Source: Calothrix sp. NIES-4101
Lineage (GTDB): Bacteria > Cyanobacteriota > Cyanobacteriia > Cyanobacteriales > Nostocaceae
Direction of reading: 5' to 3'
Length of the DNA: 64,000 nt
Assembly (NCBI GenBank): GCA_004296455.1
Contig: AP018280.1
Span: 3,658,001 to 3,722,000, forward strand
Shown in pieces: positions 47,023 to 56,904 of the stretch; position 1 is the stretch's first letter; the number at the start of each line of letters is the position of its first letter. The notes below the pieces were generated by a model. It saw nothing but the letters and a program-made list of their open reading frames with translations, ran no database searches and was not told the DNA's origin. Made by a program: the position numbers and the translations under genes.

Positions 47023-49470
47023 CTAACTTCTGAGACTAACACCAAATTTTTCGACTAGTGCTTCGCGAACTTTCTGATGTACTGGTTCGATTTCGCCATC
47101 AGTGAGTGTTCTGTCGTTAGCTCGATATACCAAACGAAATGCTAAACTGCGCTGTCCCTGGGGGACATGTTCTCCTTGATACTCATCGAATAATTCTACC
47201 GATTCGAGTAATTCCTTGGCGGCTTTGTTGATTGAACGCTCAATTTCGGCAACACTGACTTTGATAGGTGCGAAAAAGGCAATATCACGATCGCTTGCTG
47301 GGTAAGTTGAGTAGGCTTTGAATGTGGGAATTTGAATTTCGTCTCGATCTAGAGCATCTATAAATACATCTAAATCAAGTTGAAATACGTAAACAGCATC
47401 TGGCAAACCCTTATCATTACGTAGCTGTGGGTGCAACTGTCCAAAAGTTCCGAGTCGAGTACCACCTATCCATAACGAAGCGGTACGTCCAGGATGTAAA
47501 TAGGATTCGCGACGGTCGGGTTGATATTCAACTTGCAAGCCCATTTGCCTAAAGACATTTTCTAAAATCCCTTTAGCTTCAAACCAGGTCATAGGCTGGT
47601 CTTTACCACCACGCGACCACTTGCCAACGGTTCGATCTCCGCCCATAATACCAGCGATCGCATCAGCTTCTTGCAAACCTGTTTCTTCTTGCCAGAAAAT
47701 TCGTCCAATTTCAAACCCGTTCAAAGCACCATTACCTTGTTCCAGGTTGTATTGGAAAGCATCAATCAAACCTGTAATTAAATCGGTTCGTAAAGCTGAA
47801 TATTCTGCCAAGAGGGGATTACTCAATACTACCTGCCGTTCTTCCCCTGGTTTAACTAGCGAATAGTGAATGATTTCCGTTAAGCCAGCACCCCGCATAA
47901 CATAGCGTAACTTACGCGTCACTTCTTGTTCAAATGGGAAATAGCCCCCTTCTGCTGTATCTGGGAGGGTGTCACAGAAGCGATCGTAACCGTAAAGCCG
48001 GGCAATTTCTTCAATTAAATCAACTTCTCTTTCCAAATCGCGGTAACGATAGGGAGGAACAACCACAGTCCAAGTTTGCTCACCACTGGGTGTTAATTGA
48101 CATCCCAAGGCAGTGAGGGTACGTTCCACATCCGCAGCTTGAAGTTCCCCGGCATCATCATCACCCAAACGCACAGGCCCTAGTAATTCATTGACACGCT
48201 TTAACCGTAATTCTACTGAGCGATTCCAAGTCGTCGGGTCTGGACGAGTATCAGCAACTGTTTGCGTAACTATTGTGCCACCAGCAAGTTCAACAAATAA
48301 ACTTAAAGTGCGATCGCAAGCAATTTCTAATCCGGCAAAATTAACCCCACGTTCGTATCGCGACGAAGATTCACTACGTAAGCCGACACTGCGGGAAGAA
48401 CGGCGAATGGCGACGTTATCGAATAATGCGGCTTCCAAAACCAGGTTTTGTGTACCTTCGTGCACTTCGCTTTCGGCACCGCCCATGACACCAGCTAAAG
48501 CCACGGGTTTATCACCGCAAGTAATTAATAAATTTTGGCTGGCTAAGTTGCGGGTTTGTCCATCCAGGGTTTTGAGGGTTTCGCCAGCATTGGCAAAACG
48601 TACGCCAATAGTCAGATTATCTTTGCCACCAATTGCTTGTAATCTTTCTCTGTCAAAGGCGTGAAGCGGTTGTCCCCATTCTAACAAAACGTAATTCGTG
48701 ATATCCACGACATTATTGATGGGACGAGTACCCGCAGCATGTAATCGCTGCTGTAACCATTCGGGAGATGGTGCAATTTTGACATTTTCTACCACCGTAC
48801 CAAAATAAGCAGGACAAGCTTTGGTTTCTTCTATTTTTAAATTGAGACTAGTATCCTGAGGGGAGAGAGACTTTAAATTGCTGAGGTTCGTTTCGGGAAT
48901 TGATAATTTTCCCCCTGTTAAGGCGGCAACTTCTCGCGCAATCCCCACCATACTCAAGGCATCCGCACGGTTTGCAGTTGCAGTCACATCCAAAACCACA
49001 TCATCCAAACCCAAAAATGGACGGACATCGCTACCTAATTGCAGATTTTCTTGGGTAAAAATGTGGATTCCGTCAACATCGGTAGGTAAACCCAGTTCCT
49101 TTAATGAACAAATCATGCCATTGGAAGGAACACCCCGCAATTTTGCCGGTTTAATTTTTAAATCGATATTGGGTAAATAAGTGCCGACAGTTGCCACTGG
49201 CACAACTATATCCGCCCGTGCATTTGCAGCTCCACAAACAATCTGTAAATTCTCACCCTCACCAATATCAACTTGGCAAAGACTTAATTTGTCAGCATTG
49301 GGGTGTTGTTCGCGTTGGACAATGCGTCCAATTACCACACCATTAGCCCAAGTGCGACGGTCTTCAATATCTTCTACCTCAAACCCTGCCATAGTCAAGG
49401 TTTCAGCCAATTCTTCAGGGGTTAGCTTTATTTCTACTAGTTCCCGTAGCCAATTTAACGAAATACGCAT
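47023..49470 (-). CDS. pheT: Phenylalanine-tRNA ligase beta subunit
   Basis: The protein is 815 residues from ATG 49470, which gives the family start [12 protein letters not shown]; an upstream frame to 49584 adds 38 residues not found in the family. Domains in order are the tRNA-binding OB fold ([11 protein letters not shown]), B3/4 editing domain, B5 and catalytic-like core, and the C-terminal anticodon-binding FDX-ACB domain ([13 protein letters not shown]). No pheS lies beside it, as is common in cyanobacteria. Confidence 0.96.
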   Translation of the reverse strand: MRISLNWLRELVEIKLTPEELAETLTMAGFEVEDIEDRRTWANGVVIGRIVQREQHPNADKLSLCQVDIGEGENLQIVCGAANARADIVVPVATVGTYLPNIDLKIKPAKLRGVPSNGMICSLKELGLPTDVDGIHIFTQENLQLGSDVRPFLGLDDVVLDVTATANRADALSMVGIAREVAALTGGKLSIPETNLSNLKSLSPQDTSLNLKIEETKACPAYFGTVVENVKIAPSPEWLQQRLHAAGTRPINNVVDITNYVLLEWGQPLHAFDRERLQAIGGKDNLTIGVRFANAGETLKTLDGQTRNLASQNLLITCGDKPVALAGVMGGAESEVHEGTQNLVLEAALFDNVAIRRSSRSVGLRSESSSRYERGVNFAGLEIACDRTLSLFVELAGGTIVTQTVADTRPDPTTWNRSVELRLKRVNELLGPVRLGDDDAGELQAADVERTLTALGCQLTPSGEQTWTVVVPPYRYRDLEREVDLIEEIARLYGYDRFCDTLPDTAEGGYFPFEQEVTRKLRYVMRGAGLTEIIHYSLVKPGEERQVVLSNPLLAEYSALRTDLITGLIDAFQYNLEQGNGALNGFEIGRIFWQEETGLQEADAIAGIMGGDRTVGKWSRGGKDQPMTWFEAKGILENVFRQMGLQVEYQPDRRESYLHPGRTASLWIGGTRLGTFGQLHPQLRNDKGLPDAVYVFQLDLDVFIDALDRDEIQIPTFKAYSTYPASDRDIAFFAPIKVSVAEIERSINKAAKELLESVELFDEYQGEHVPQGQRSLAFRLVYRANDRTLTDGEIEPVHQKVREALVEKFGVSLRS

Positions 49471-49821
49471 GAATCTTAGTGTTTGTGCGAATAGCAGCTT
49501 AAATATATTAATGCACAGTTGAAGTTTGCTCTCATTGAGCATCTTTCCTTTTGGTGGCTCCAGTTTGTCAGGATGGAAACCCACCCCCGGAACCCGCTTT
49601 CACCTGCAACTTTATATTTTAGAGCTAATTGTGGAATGATTGAGAAATGCTAATACCTAATAATCCTAATAATCCTAATAATACTGATACCCTACATGTT
49701 TACTACAGATGATGAATACGAGGATACAGGAACGCAAAAATTAATTTTCAAAAGTGATATTTTGTCACAGTGTTACAAACACTTTTTTCTATTTATTGAC
49801 AAGAGAATATGAAATTTTCTT
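49471..49821. other. Intergenic stretch with a 9-bp tandem repeat
   Basis: CCTAATAAT is repeated three times at 49656-49682. No gene is evident. The region must hold the pheT promoter, and the far end is the 3' side of coaR. Confidence 0.55.
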
Positions 49822-50931
49822 TTACTTTAAATAACAGTGACAATCTGGTTTTTCAATTATCCATTCTGTTAAAGTGTTTAAGACAGTTGCTGCTAATAAT
49901 CCACCCCCCAAAGTCCCTTCAATTGTTATGAATGGAATTCCTGAATGCATTAATTGTCTTTTGGCTGCGGGAGCATGACTAAAACCAATTGGCATTCCAA
50001 TTACTAATGCTGGTTTAGGAATTTGCTGTTGTTTAATTGCGGCACAAATAGATAATAAAATTGCCGGCGCGTAACCAATGACAAGGATACTATTTGCAGG
50101 AATTTCTTGCAGCTTATCACGCCATTTTTTCTGTTGCCAAAATTCTTGTTCGGCTTCTATGGCAGTAGTAATATGGGGATTATCAATAAAAGTATCAATG
50201 CGACAATTTAAATGAGTTAATCGCGTGTCGTCAAATGCTGCTGCAACTGAAGAAATATCTGCAATCATTTGACATCCCGATTTTAATGCTGCTCGACTTG
50301 TTGCCAAAGCATTATTTCCGAAGCGGATAAATCCCACTAAACTCACATCTCCGCAGGCTAAAACCAACTTGGAAATTAAATCTTGTTCAATTTCCGAAAG
50401 GTGAGAAATATCTGGTAACAACCCTTGTAATGATTCCTGAAAATTTTCGGGATGTGCATGAACTTCTGTATCTAATCCAGCCCACAATTCTTGAAGTCCT
50501 TCTAATCCCGATTGAGTTTCGACTTCGATTAATTTGAGTTGTGCTAAAACATCAGCTTGGACAATTTGACAGTGTTTATCACGTCCAAGTAATCCTTCAA
50601 GTGCGGATGCCGTTTGTCGCAGTTGGGCTATTTGCTGCATGACAACTCGATATTGACGTTGTAAGTGTGCTGTGAGGGTAGGGTTATCGTCGTTTTCTGG
50701 TTCAGCGTCGAGTAATTGCCGAATGTGGTTGAGTTGAAATCCCTGTTGTTTGAGGGCGACTATTCTTTGCAACCGCCGGATATCTCTTTCAGTATAAAGG
50801 CGATAGTTACCATGCGATCGCATTACTTCTGGTAATAATCCTAATTGGTGGTAATGTCTCACCATTCTTGGTGTGATACCACTGCCGACTACATCTGTTA
50901 GTTCTTTGATGGTTAAGCATTTAGTATTCAT
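49822..50931 (-). CDS. coaR: Cobalt-responsive MerR-family regulator with a precorrin isomerase-like domain (CoaR type)
   Basis: The protein has 369 residues. The N-terminal MerR helix-turn-helix (I-T-P-R-M-V-R-H-Y-H-Q-L-G-L-L-P, then R-L-Y-T-E-R-D-I-R-R-L) and dimer coiled coil (to about 130) are fused to a CbiC/CobH-like precorrin-8X isomerase domain (V-G-F-I-R-F-G-N-N-A-L, V-I-G-M-P-I-G-F-S-H-A). The C-terminal C-H-C near the end (P-D-C-H-C) is the cobalt-sensing motif known from Synechocystis CoaR, which activates the exporter gene coaT. Here the divergent neighbour is a truncated hypF, and coaT is not visible. Confidence 0.9.
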   Translation of the reverse strand: MNTKCLTIKELTDVVGSGITPRMVRHYHQLGLLPEVMRSHGNYRLYTERDIRRLQRIVALKQQGFQLNHIRQLLDAEPENDDNPTLTAHLQRQYRVVMQQIAQLRQTASALEGLLGRDKHCQIVQADVLAQLKLIEVETQSGLEGLQELWAGLDTEVHAHPENFQESLQGLLPDISHLSEIEQDLISKLVLACGDVSLVGFIRFGNNALATSRAALKSGCQMIADISSVAAAFDDTRLTHLNCRIDTFIDNPHITTAIEAEQEFWQQKKWRDKLQEIPANSILVIGYAPAILLSICAAIKQQQIPKPALVIGMPIGFSHAPAAKRQLMHSGIPFITIEGTLGGGLLAATVLNTLTEWIIEKPDCHCYLK

Positions 50932-51060
50932 TAATTCTTGCTATTCGGTATTTATCAGGGTTTATATTTTAATCCAACCTACCTGCTGCATCATTAAATT
51001 AATACTTAGATGGTGGTGCATAGTTACGAGATAATTTTAAAGTTTGCATCAAAATAATCC

Positions 51061-51098
51061 CCGCGTCTCCCCATCCCCCCATCTCCCCATTCCCCTCA
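51061..51098 (+). repeat. C-rich low-complexity block at the hypF truncation junction
   Basis: The segment consists of repeats of CTCCCCATC/CCCCATCTCC type. The complementary version of the same low-complexity motif occurs at 12880-12925. It ends about 20 bases before HypF homology begins. Confidence 0.7.
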
Positions 51099-51203
51099 TA
51101 TTCATATCGGATAGCGCGCATTAATCTGGCGTGCGATGCGACAAACAAAAACGCGGTTCAAAAGCTCCGTCAGCGTAAACAAAGATTCCACAAACCCTTC
51201 GCT

Positions 51204-52805
51204 ATGATGGCACGTGACATCACAGTAATTGAACAGTACTGCACTCTCAATGCCCAAGAGAGAGAATTATTACAAAGTTCGGCAGCACCAATTGTTTTAA
51301 TCAAAAAAAGAACTGGAAATATTAACCCAGAAAATTCTTATCCCCCTATTTCTGATTTTGTTGCACCTGGACAAAATTGTCTTGGTTTTATATTACCTTA
51401 TACACCCCTACATCATCTCATCCTCAAACGGATGAATCGTCCGATTGTATTTACTAGTGGTAATATTTCTGACGAACCGCAATGTATTGATAATGATGAG
51501 GCACGGGTAAAATTAGCACAGATAGCTGATTACTTTCTGTTGCATAATCGAGAAATTGTCAATCGCGTTGATGATTCTGTAGTCAGGGTAATTGCCAATA
51601 AAATTCAAATCATTCGTCGTGCTAGAGGTTACGCACCAGCAGCGATAAAGTTACCAGATGGATTTATCCAAGCGCCTCAAATTTTAGGAATGGGTGGAGA
51701 ATTAAAAAATACTTTCTGCCTCTTAAATTCCGGTAAAGCGATTATTTCCCAACACTTAGGTGATTTAGAAAACGCTGTATTATTTCAAGAATATCAGCAA
51801 ACATTAGATTTATATTTGAATTTATTCGAGCATAAACCTCAAGTTATTGCCATTGACAAACATCCCGAATACTTATCAAGTAAACTAGGTCAAAAATTAG
51901 GCGATCGCAATCAGATTCAAGTCGTAGAAATACAACATCATCATGCTCACATTGCTGCTTGTATGGCAGAGAATAATCTTCCTCTGAATACAGAGAAAGT
52001 TTTAGGTATTGCTTTTGATGGTTTAGGTTATGGGGATGATGGAACACTTTGGGGTGGAGAATTTATCTTAGCTAATTACCAAGATTACCAAAGAGTGGCA
52101 ACATTTAAACCTGTACCAATGATAGGAGGGAAACAAGCCATTTATCAGCCTTGGCGTAATACTTACGCTCATTTAGCATCACTATCAAATTGGGAAGAAT
52201 TAAAGGGAAAATACCAAGATTTAGAATTATTTAATTTTTGGCGATCGCAGCCATCTCAACTTCTCGATCAAGTCATGAATAAACGTATCAACTCACCCTT
52301 GACATCTTCAGTTGGTAGATTATTTGATGCTGTGGCTGCGGCGATAGGAATTTGTCGTGAAGAATGTAGCTATGAAGGACAAGCTGCAATCGAAATGGAA
52401 GCATTAATTGATAGCTATAATTTTGGTACATATGAAGAATCAATAAGTTATGACTTTGAAATTATTAAGTCGAATAATATTGAATATATAGATTCACAAT
52501 CAATGTGGATTCAACTCCTTGATGATTTGCAGCAAAATTTACCACCACAAGCGATCGCGATTAAATTTCATCAAGGATTAATTAATATCATAGTCAAAGT
52601 TGTTGCCAATATTCTCCAGCAATATAAGGCTAACCAATTAGTAATATCAGGTGGAGTTTTCCAAAATACTATTATCTTAGAAAAACTTCAACAGCAACTA
52701 ACAATCTTCAAAATTCCAGTCTTAACCCATCGTATGGTGCCGACGAATGATGGAGGCATATCTTTAGGACAAGTCGTAGTTGCCGCTGCAAAATCATTAA
52801 TTTAG
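51204..52805 (+). CDS. hypF: Carbamoyltransferase HypF, N-terminally truncated
   Basis: HypF makes the thiocarbamate precursor of the hydrogenase cyanide ligands. This 533-residue frame covers only the later YrdC-like part (S-S-A-A-P-I-V-L, S-G-N-I-S-D-E-P) and the Kae1-like carbamoyltransferase domain (H-H-H-A-H, F-D-G-L-G-Y-G, S-G-G-V-F-Q-N). HypF-like codons continue upstream without a start to about 51120 (L-A-C-D-A-T-N...R-Q-R-K-Q-R-F-H-K-P-F-A). The acylphosphatase domain, both zinc fingers and the first part of YrdC, some 240 residues, are absent and replaced by a low-complexity block. It is likely non-functional unless the missing part is supplied elsewhere or rejoined. Confidence 0.88.
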   Translation: MMARDITVIEQYCTLNAQERELLQSSAAPIVLIKKRTGNINPENSYPPISDFVAPGQNCLGFILPYTPLHHLILKRMNRPIVFTSGNISDEPQCIDNDEARVKLAQIADYFLLHNREIVNRVDDSVVRVIANKIQIIRRARGYAPAAIKLPDGFIQAPQILGMGGELKNTFCLLNSGKAIISQHLGDLENAVLFQEYQQTLDLYLNLFEHKPQVIAIDKHPEYLSSKLGQKLGDRNQIQVVEIQHHHAHIAACMAENNLPLNTEKVLGIAFDGLGYGDDGTLWGGEFILANYQDYQRVATFKPVPMIGGKQAIYQPWRNTYAHLASLSNWEELKGKYQDLELFNFWRSQPSQLLDQVMNKRINSPLTSSVGRLFDAVAAAIGICREECSYEGQAAIEMEALIDSYNFGTYEESISYDFEIIKSNNIEYIDSQSMWIQLLDDLQQNLPPQAIAIKFHQGLINIIVKVVANILQQYKANQLVISGGVFQNTIILEKLQQQLTIFKIPVLTHRMVPTNDGGISLGQVVVAAAKSLI

Positions 52806-53001
52806 ACTGATTAAAATTTAGTTAAAAATTAATTAAAATTAATTTTGATTAACTCATCTTGAGAGTATATTTTAAATATCTAAAGAATGTATGGAAATAC
52901 CATTCTAAATTAGTCAGCATCTTGATAGAATACACACTCCTAAAATTCGCACTCCCTACTACTAACTACTGACTTCTAGTTTATACTCTACGGATAAATA
53001 A

Positions 53002-53262
53002 ATGTGTTTAGGTATTCCTGGTCAAATAGTTGAAATAACAGATATAAAAAATAAGCTAGCAACTGTTGACGTTAGTGGTGTCAAACGTCAAGTAAATATT
53101 GCTTGCATAGTTGACGAAAATCACCCACCAGAGTCATGTGTTGGAGACTGGGTATTAGTTCATGTGGGCTTTGCCATGAATCGAATTAATGAAGAAGAAG
53201 CGGCTGAAACCTTACAAATCCTGCAAGAACTAGCAGCCGCACAAGCAGCATTTAGCAATTAA
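53002..53262 (+). CDS. hypC: Hydrogenase maturation chaperone HypC
   Basis: The 86-residue protein begins M-C-L-G-I-P-G-Q-I-V, with the essential Cys2 that binds iron and HypD. The beta-barrel pattern V-D-V-S-G-V-K-R-Q-V-N and the terminal G-D-W-V-L-V-H-V-G-F-A-M are intact. It carries the Fe(CN)2CO moiety from HypD to the hydrogenase large subunit. It is the first intact gene of hypCD...EAB. Confidence 0.96.
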   Translation: MCLGIPGQIVEITDIKNKLATVDVSGVKRQVNIACIVDENHPPESCVGDWVLVHVGFAMNRINEEEAAETLQILQELAAAQAAFSN

Positions 53263-53332
53263 TTGGCTGACAATCATCATATCTAAGAGAATTGATTTGG
53301 TCTATTAAAAAAATCTAAAATCACAAATTCCT

Positions 53333-54478
53333 ATGAAATACGTCGATGAATATCGGGAACCCCAAAAAGCAGAAACACTACTAACTGAGATTGAGAAAAT
53401 CTCGAAACAATTAAACAAGCATGTCAAAATCATGGAAGTATGCGGCGGACATACCCATTCTATTTTTAAATACGGGATTGAAGAAGTTTTACCTAGTAAT
53501 ATAGAACTTATTCATGGCCCCGGTTGCCCTGTCTGCATCATGCCTAGAGGAAGACTAGATGATGCCATATCCATAGCGAAACATAGCAATGTAATTCTGA
53601 CAACGTTTGGTGATACGATGCGGGTTCCTGGCTCGAAATTCAGCTTATTACAAGCAAAAGCTGAAGGTGCGGATATTCGCATGGTTTATTCACCATTAGA
53701 TAGTTTAAAAATTGCCAAAGAAAATCCTGATAAGGAAGTAGTTTTTTTTGGAATTGGGTTTGAAACAACAGCCCCTAGCACTGCTTTGACTATCCTCCAA
53801 GCCGCAGCCGAAAATATTCAGAATTTCAGCATGTTTTGTAATCACGTGCTTGTAGTTCCTGCATTAAAAGCATTATTAGATAACCCCGATTTACAACTCG
53901 ATGGTTTTATTGGCCCTGGACATGTCAGTATGGTAATTGGTTGTCAGCCATATGAATTTATTTCGCAGCAATATCATAAGCCAATTGTCGTCTCAGGTTT
54001 TGAACCAATCGATATTCTTCAGTCAATTTGGATGTTATTAAATCAATTACTCCAAAATAAGTGCCAAGTTGAAAATCAATATATTCGCACAGTTCAATAT
54101 GCAGGTAACAAAAATGCCTTGCAAGCAATGAATGAAGTATTTGCTGTGCGAGATACTTTTGAATGGCGAGGCTTAGGGAATATTGCTCACTCGGGTTTAA
54201 AAATTTGCGATCGCTATGCTAGATTTGATGCCGAATTAAAATTTACAACTGCAAATATTCAAGTTGCTGATAATAAAGCATGTCAATGTGGAGAAATTTT
54301 GAAAGGTGTTTTAAAACCCTGGCAATGTAAAGTTTTCGGCACGGCTTGTACACCAGAAAATCCGATTGGTACTTGTATGGTTTCCTCCGAAGGTGCATGT
54401 GCAGCATATTACAAGTACGGTCGATTTGCTAAGGCTTTTAGTCAATTACAAATTGATGAAAATAAGGTTATCGCCTAG
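53333..54478 (+). CDS. hypD: Hydrogenase maturation Fe-S protein HypD
   Basis: HypD assembles the Fe(CN)2CO group together with HypC. The 381 residues show V-C-G-G-H-T-H with the catalytic Cys, H-G-P-G-C-P-V-C, F-G-I-G-F-E-T-T-A-P, G-F-I-G-P-G-H-V-S and the four-cysteine cluster region at the end (C-Q-C-G-E-I-L, F-G-T-A-C-T-P, P-I-G-T-C-M-V-S-S-E-G-A-C). All conserved cysteines appear present. It follows hypC by 70 bases. Confidence 0.97.
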   Translation: MKYVDEYREPQKAETLLTEIEKISKQLNKHVKIMEVCGGHTHSIFKYGIEEVLPSNIELIHGPGCPVCIMPRGRLDDAISIAKHSNVILTTFGDTMRVPGSKFSLLQAKAEGADIRMVYSPLDSLKIAKENPDKEVVFFGIGFETTAPSTALTILQAAAENIQNFSMFCNHVLVVPALKALLDNPDLQLDGFIGPGHVSMVIGCQPYEFISQQYHKPIVVSGFEPIDILQSIWMLLNQLLQNKCQVENQYIRTVQYAGNKNALQAMNEVFAVRDTFEWRGLGNIAHSGLKICDRYARFDAELKFTTANIQVADNKACQCGEILKGVLKPWQCKVFGTACTPENPIGTCMVSSEGACAAYYKYGRFAKAFSQLQIDENKVIA

Positions 54479-54566
54479 TTAATTATTAAATATTTACATT
54501 TACCAGCATTTACTGGAAATGTAATTTTGTAAAAGTTAAGCTGGTTTTTATAATAAGGAGAAATAA

Positions 54567-54782
54567 ATGCCATTCGTGACAGTACAAATCGCCAAAGGTC
54601 ACTCAGTAGAAAAAAAAAGAGAACTCGCCAAAGCAATTACAGATGCTTTAGTTACAACAATGGGTACTAAGCCGGAATGGGTGACAGTTCATATTGATGA
54701 ATTTGAGCGAGAAAATTGGGCTGTTGGGGGTCAATTACATATTGATAAACATGCTGGTAGACATGTTGAAAAAGGTGTGTAA
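54567..54782 (+). CDS. 4-oxalocrotonate tautomerase family protein
   Basis: The protein has 71 residues. After the initiator Met comes Pro, the catalytic N-terminal proline of the 4-OT fold (P-F-V-T-V-Q-I-A-K-G), then K-K-R-E-L-A-K-A-I-T and W-V-T-V-H-I-D-E. A small tautomerase between hypD and hypE is a known position in heterocystous cyanobacteria. TAAGGAG lies about eight bases before the ATG. Its substrate is unknown. Confidence 0.9.
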   Translation: MPFVTVQIAKGHSVEKKRELAKAITDALVTTMGTKPEWVTVHIDEFERENWAVGGQLHIDKHAGRHVEKGV

Positions 54783-54914
54783 TTCAACTTGCAATTGTAA
54801 GTAGTATTACGATTAATTACAGCACTAATCATATGTTTAATAAAAATATTGAAGTCTAATCCTCATCATGCTAGCTTTTGGGAAAGCCATGTAATAAACG
54901 CTTAGTTATTCATC

Positions 54915-55310
54915 ATGAGTCAAAAAGCTATTTTGGGGAGCATTAGTCCGTTAATTCCTGCTGCAGGAGATGTCGAAAATTCAGTTAAATTCTACGAAGA
55001 TAAACTCGGTTTTCGCATTACTCATCAAGAAGGTAATCCAATGCGTATGGCTATAGTCAAACGTGACTCCGCAGAAATATTTATTGTCAAAAGTGACTAT
55101 ATACCTTTAGCAGAGTCTATAGCCTTGCGTATTTCAGTGAAGCAAATCGAAAAATATTACGACGAATTATTAACTAAGGGTGGTGATATGATTCACCCAA
55201 ATGGAAAACTAGAAACTAAACCTTGGGGAGTAAAAGAGTTTGTTGTTATCGATTTAGCTGGTATTTGTATCACATTCTACGAACTAATTAATAGTGAATC
55301 GTCTAGCTAA
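54915..55310 (+). CDS. VOC (glyoxalase/bleomycin-resistance) family protein
   Basis: The protein has 131 residues. The betaalphabetabetabeta repeat is seen as P-L-I-P-A-A-G-D-V-E-N-S-V-K-F-Y-E-D-K-L-G-F, a variable middle, and the second half W-G-V-K-E-F-V-V-I-D-L-A-G-I-C-I-T-F-Y-E. The terminal Glu matches a metal ligand of the family; an H in the first strand is replaced by a Pro-rich segment, so metal binding is unclear. It lies within the hyp cluster, between the tautomerase and hypE. Confidence 0.85.
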   Translation: MSQKAILGSISPLIPAAGDVENSVKFYEDKLGFRITHQEGNPMRMAIVKRDSAEIFIVKSDYIPLAESIALRISVKQIEKYYDELLTKGGDMIHPNGKLETKPWGVKEFVVIDLAGICITFYELINSESSS

Positions 55311-55332
55311 ATTTCAACTATAAATCTAAAAT

Positions 55333-55370
55333 CTAAAACTACAACCTAAAACTACAACCTAAAATTATAA
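55333..55370 (+). repeat. 13-bp tandem repeat before hypE
   Basis: CTAAAACTACAAC occurs twice in succession (55333-55345, 55346-55358) and is followed by a diverged third copy. It ends about 10 bases before the hypE start. Confidence 0.7.
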
Positions 55371-55379
55371 TGGGGTATC

Positions 55380-56477
55380 ATGCCAGAAAGCCCTCTGTTT
55401 CAAAACATTGGAATTCACAAAAACGGAAACAATCATCGTCATTCGGCTAAAGTACGAGATAAATATATTACTTTAGCGCATGGAAGTGGTGGAAAAGCCA
55501 TGCGTGATTTAATCGATGATGTCTTTGTTACTGCCTTTGATAACCCTATTCTCGACTCACTTGAAGACCAAGCAACTTTCGATATTTCCAGTTTAAGTAA
55601 ATATGGAAATAAACTTGCTTTTAGTACTGATTCTTATGTTGTAGACCCATTATTTTTTCCAGGTAGTAATATTGGAGAATTAGCTATTAATGGTACAGTT
55701 AATGATTTAGCAGTCGGAGGTGCAAAACCTTTATATTTAACTTGTAGTGTGATTTTAGAAGAGGGATTAGCAATTGAAACACTGCGTCGTGTCGTGACAA
55801 GTATGAAAGTTGCAGCAACAAAAGCTGGGGTTAAAATAGTCACAGGTGATACCAAAGTAGTACAGCGCGGTGCTGCTGATAAACTATTTATTAATACGGC
55901 TGGAATTGGTATAGTGCCTGATGGCGTGAATATTTCTACGCAAAATATTCAACCTGGTGATGTTGTTATTATTAATGGTGAAATAGGTAATCACGGTACA
56001 GCAATATTAATTGCCCGTGGGGAATTAGCTTTAGAAAGTAATATTGAAAGTGATTGTCAGCCTTTAAATGATCTAGTCGCAAATATTCTGGAGGTTTGTC
56101 CTCAGATTCAGGCAATGCGAGATGCCACAAGGGGAGGTTTAGCAACTGTTTTAAATGAGTTTGCTTTGAGCGCAAATGTTGGGATTCGTATTCATGAAAC
56201 AGCTATACCTGTACGAGAACAAGTGAAAGGTGTTTGCGAAATTTTGGGTTTAGACCCTTTATATTTAGCAAATGAAGGTAAATTAGTAGTCGTTGTCAAA
56301 CGGGAATATGTTGATCAAGTTTTATCAGTGATGAAATCACATCCAGCCGGAGAAAATAGTGCTGTCATTGGAGAAGTAATTGATGCACCTCAGGGAGTAG
56401 TTTTATTAAATGCTGGCTTTGGAGCAGAACGTATAATTGACATGTTAGTGGGTGAACAATTGCCGAGAATTTGTTAG
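55380..56477 (+). CDS. hypE: Hydrogenase maturation protein HypE (carbamoyl dehydratase)
   Basis: HypE dehydrates the carbamoyl group carried on its C-terminal Cys to thiocyanate, using ATP. The 365 residues contain A-H-G-S-G-G-K-A-M-R-D-L-I, F-S-T-D-S-Y-V-V-D-P, N-D-L-A-V-G-G-A-K-P and R-D-A-T-R-G-G-L-A-T, and end with P-R-I-C, the terminal Cys acceptor. HypE is complete although its partner HypF is truncated here. Confidence 0.97.
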   Translation: MPESPLFQNIGIHKNGNNHRHSAKVRDKYITLAHGSGGKAMRDLIDDVFVTAFDNPILDSLEDQATFDISSLSKYGNKLAFSTDSYVVDPLFFPGSNIGELAINGTVNDLAVGGAKPLYLTCSVILEEGLAIETLRRVVTSMKVAATKAGVKIVTGDTKVVQRGAADKLFINTAGIGIVPDGVNISTQNIQPGDVVIINGEIGNHGTAILIARGELALESNIESDCQPLNDLVANILEVCPQIQAMRDATRGGLATVLNEFALSANVGIRIHETAIPVREQVKGVCEILGLDPLYLANEGKLVVVVKREYVDQVLSVMKSHPAGENSAVIGEVIDAPQGVVLLNAGFGAERIIDMLVGEQLPRIC

Positions 56478-56562
56478 TATTTAGTCATTGATAACTAATA
56501 GTCTTGATAATTAATGATAAATTTTAATTGTGAATAGCAAATTATCCACTGTTCTATAAACA

Positions 56563-56904
56563 ATGCATGAACTAGGTATTACTCAAAATATTGTTGCGAT
56601 CGCATCTGAACATGCACAAGGTAAAAAAGTACAACGTGTATTATTAGAAATTGGCAAACTTTCGGCTATCATGCCTGAGGCAATCAGATTTTGTTTTGAT
56701 ATTTGTTCTCAAGGAACTGTTTTAGAAGGAGCAATATTAGAAATTAAAGAGATTTCTGGTTTAGCAAGATGTCGCTGTTGTGGTAATAGTTTTGTTTTGG
56801 AACAATTATTTGGTAGATGTGCGTGCGGTAGTGTCGATTTAGATTTAATTGCTGGCGAAGAATTAAAAATTAAAGAAATTGATATTGAAGAACTATGTGT
56901 GTAA
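56563..56904 (+). CDS. hypA: Hydrogenase nickel incorporation protein HypA
   Basis: The 113-residue protein begins M-H-E-L-G-I-T-Q, with His2 as nickel ligand, and carries a four-cysteine zinc site C-R-C-C and C-A-C-G. It delivers nickel to the large subunit with HypB. Its stop overlaps the hypB start by 10 bases, so the two are translationally coupled. Confidence 0.96.
   Translation: MHELGITQNIVAIASEHAQGKKVQRVLLEIGKLSAIMPEAIRFCFDICSQGTVLEGAILEIKEISGLARCRCCGNSFVLEQLFGRCACGSVDLDLIAGEELKIKEIDIEELCV

Noticed and set aside
47621-49522. Several plus-strand frames of 60-157 codons
   Set aside because: All lie inside pheT on the opposite strand.
51042-51203. Extension of the HypF frame upstream to an in-frame TTG
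   Set aside because: The frame is open, but the codons before about 51120 translate the C-rich repeat and no ribosome site precedes the TTG; it does not restore the missing domains.
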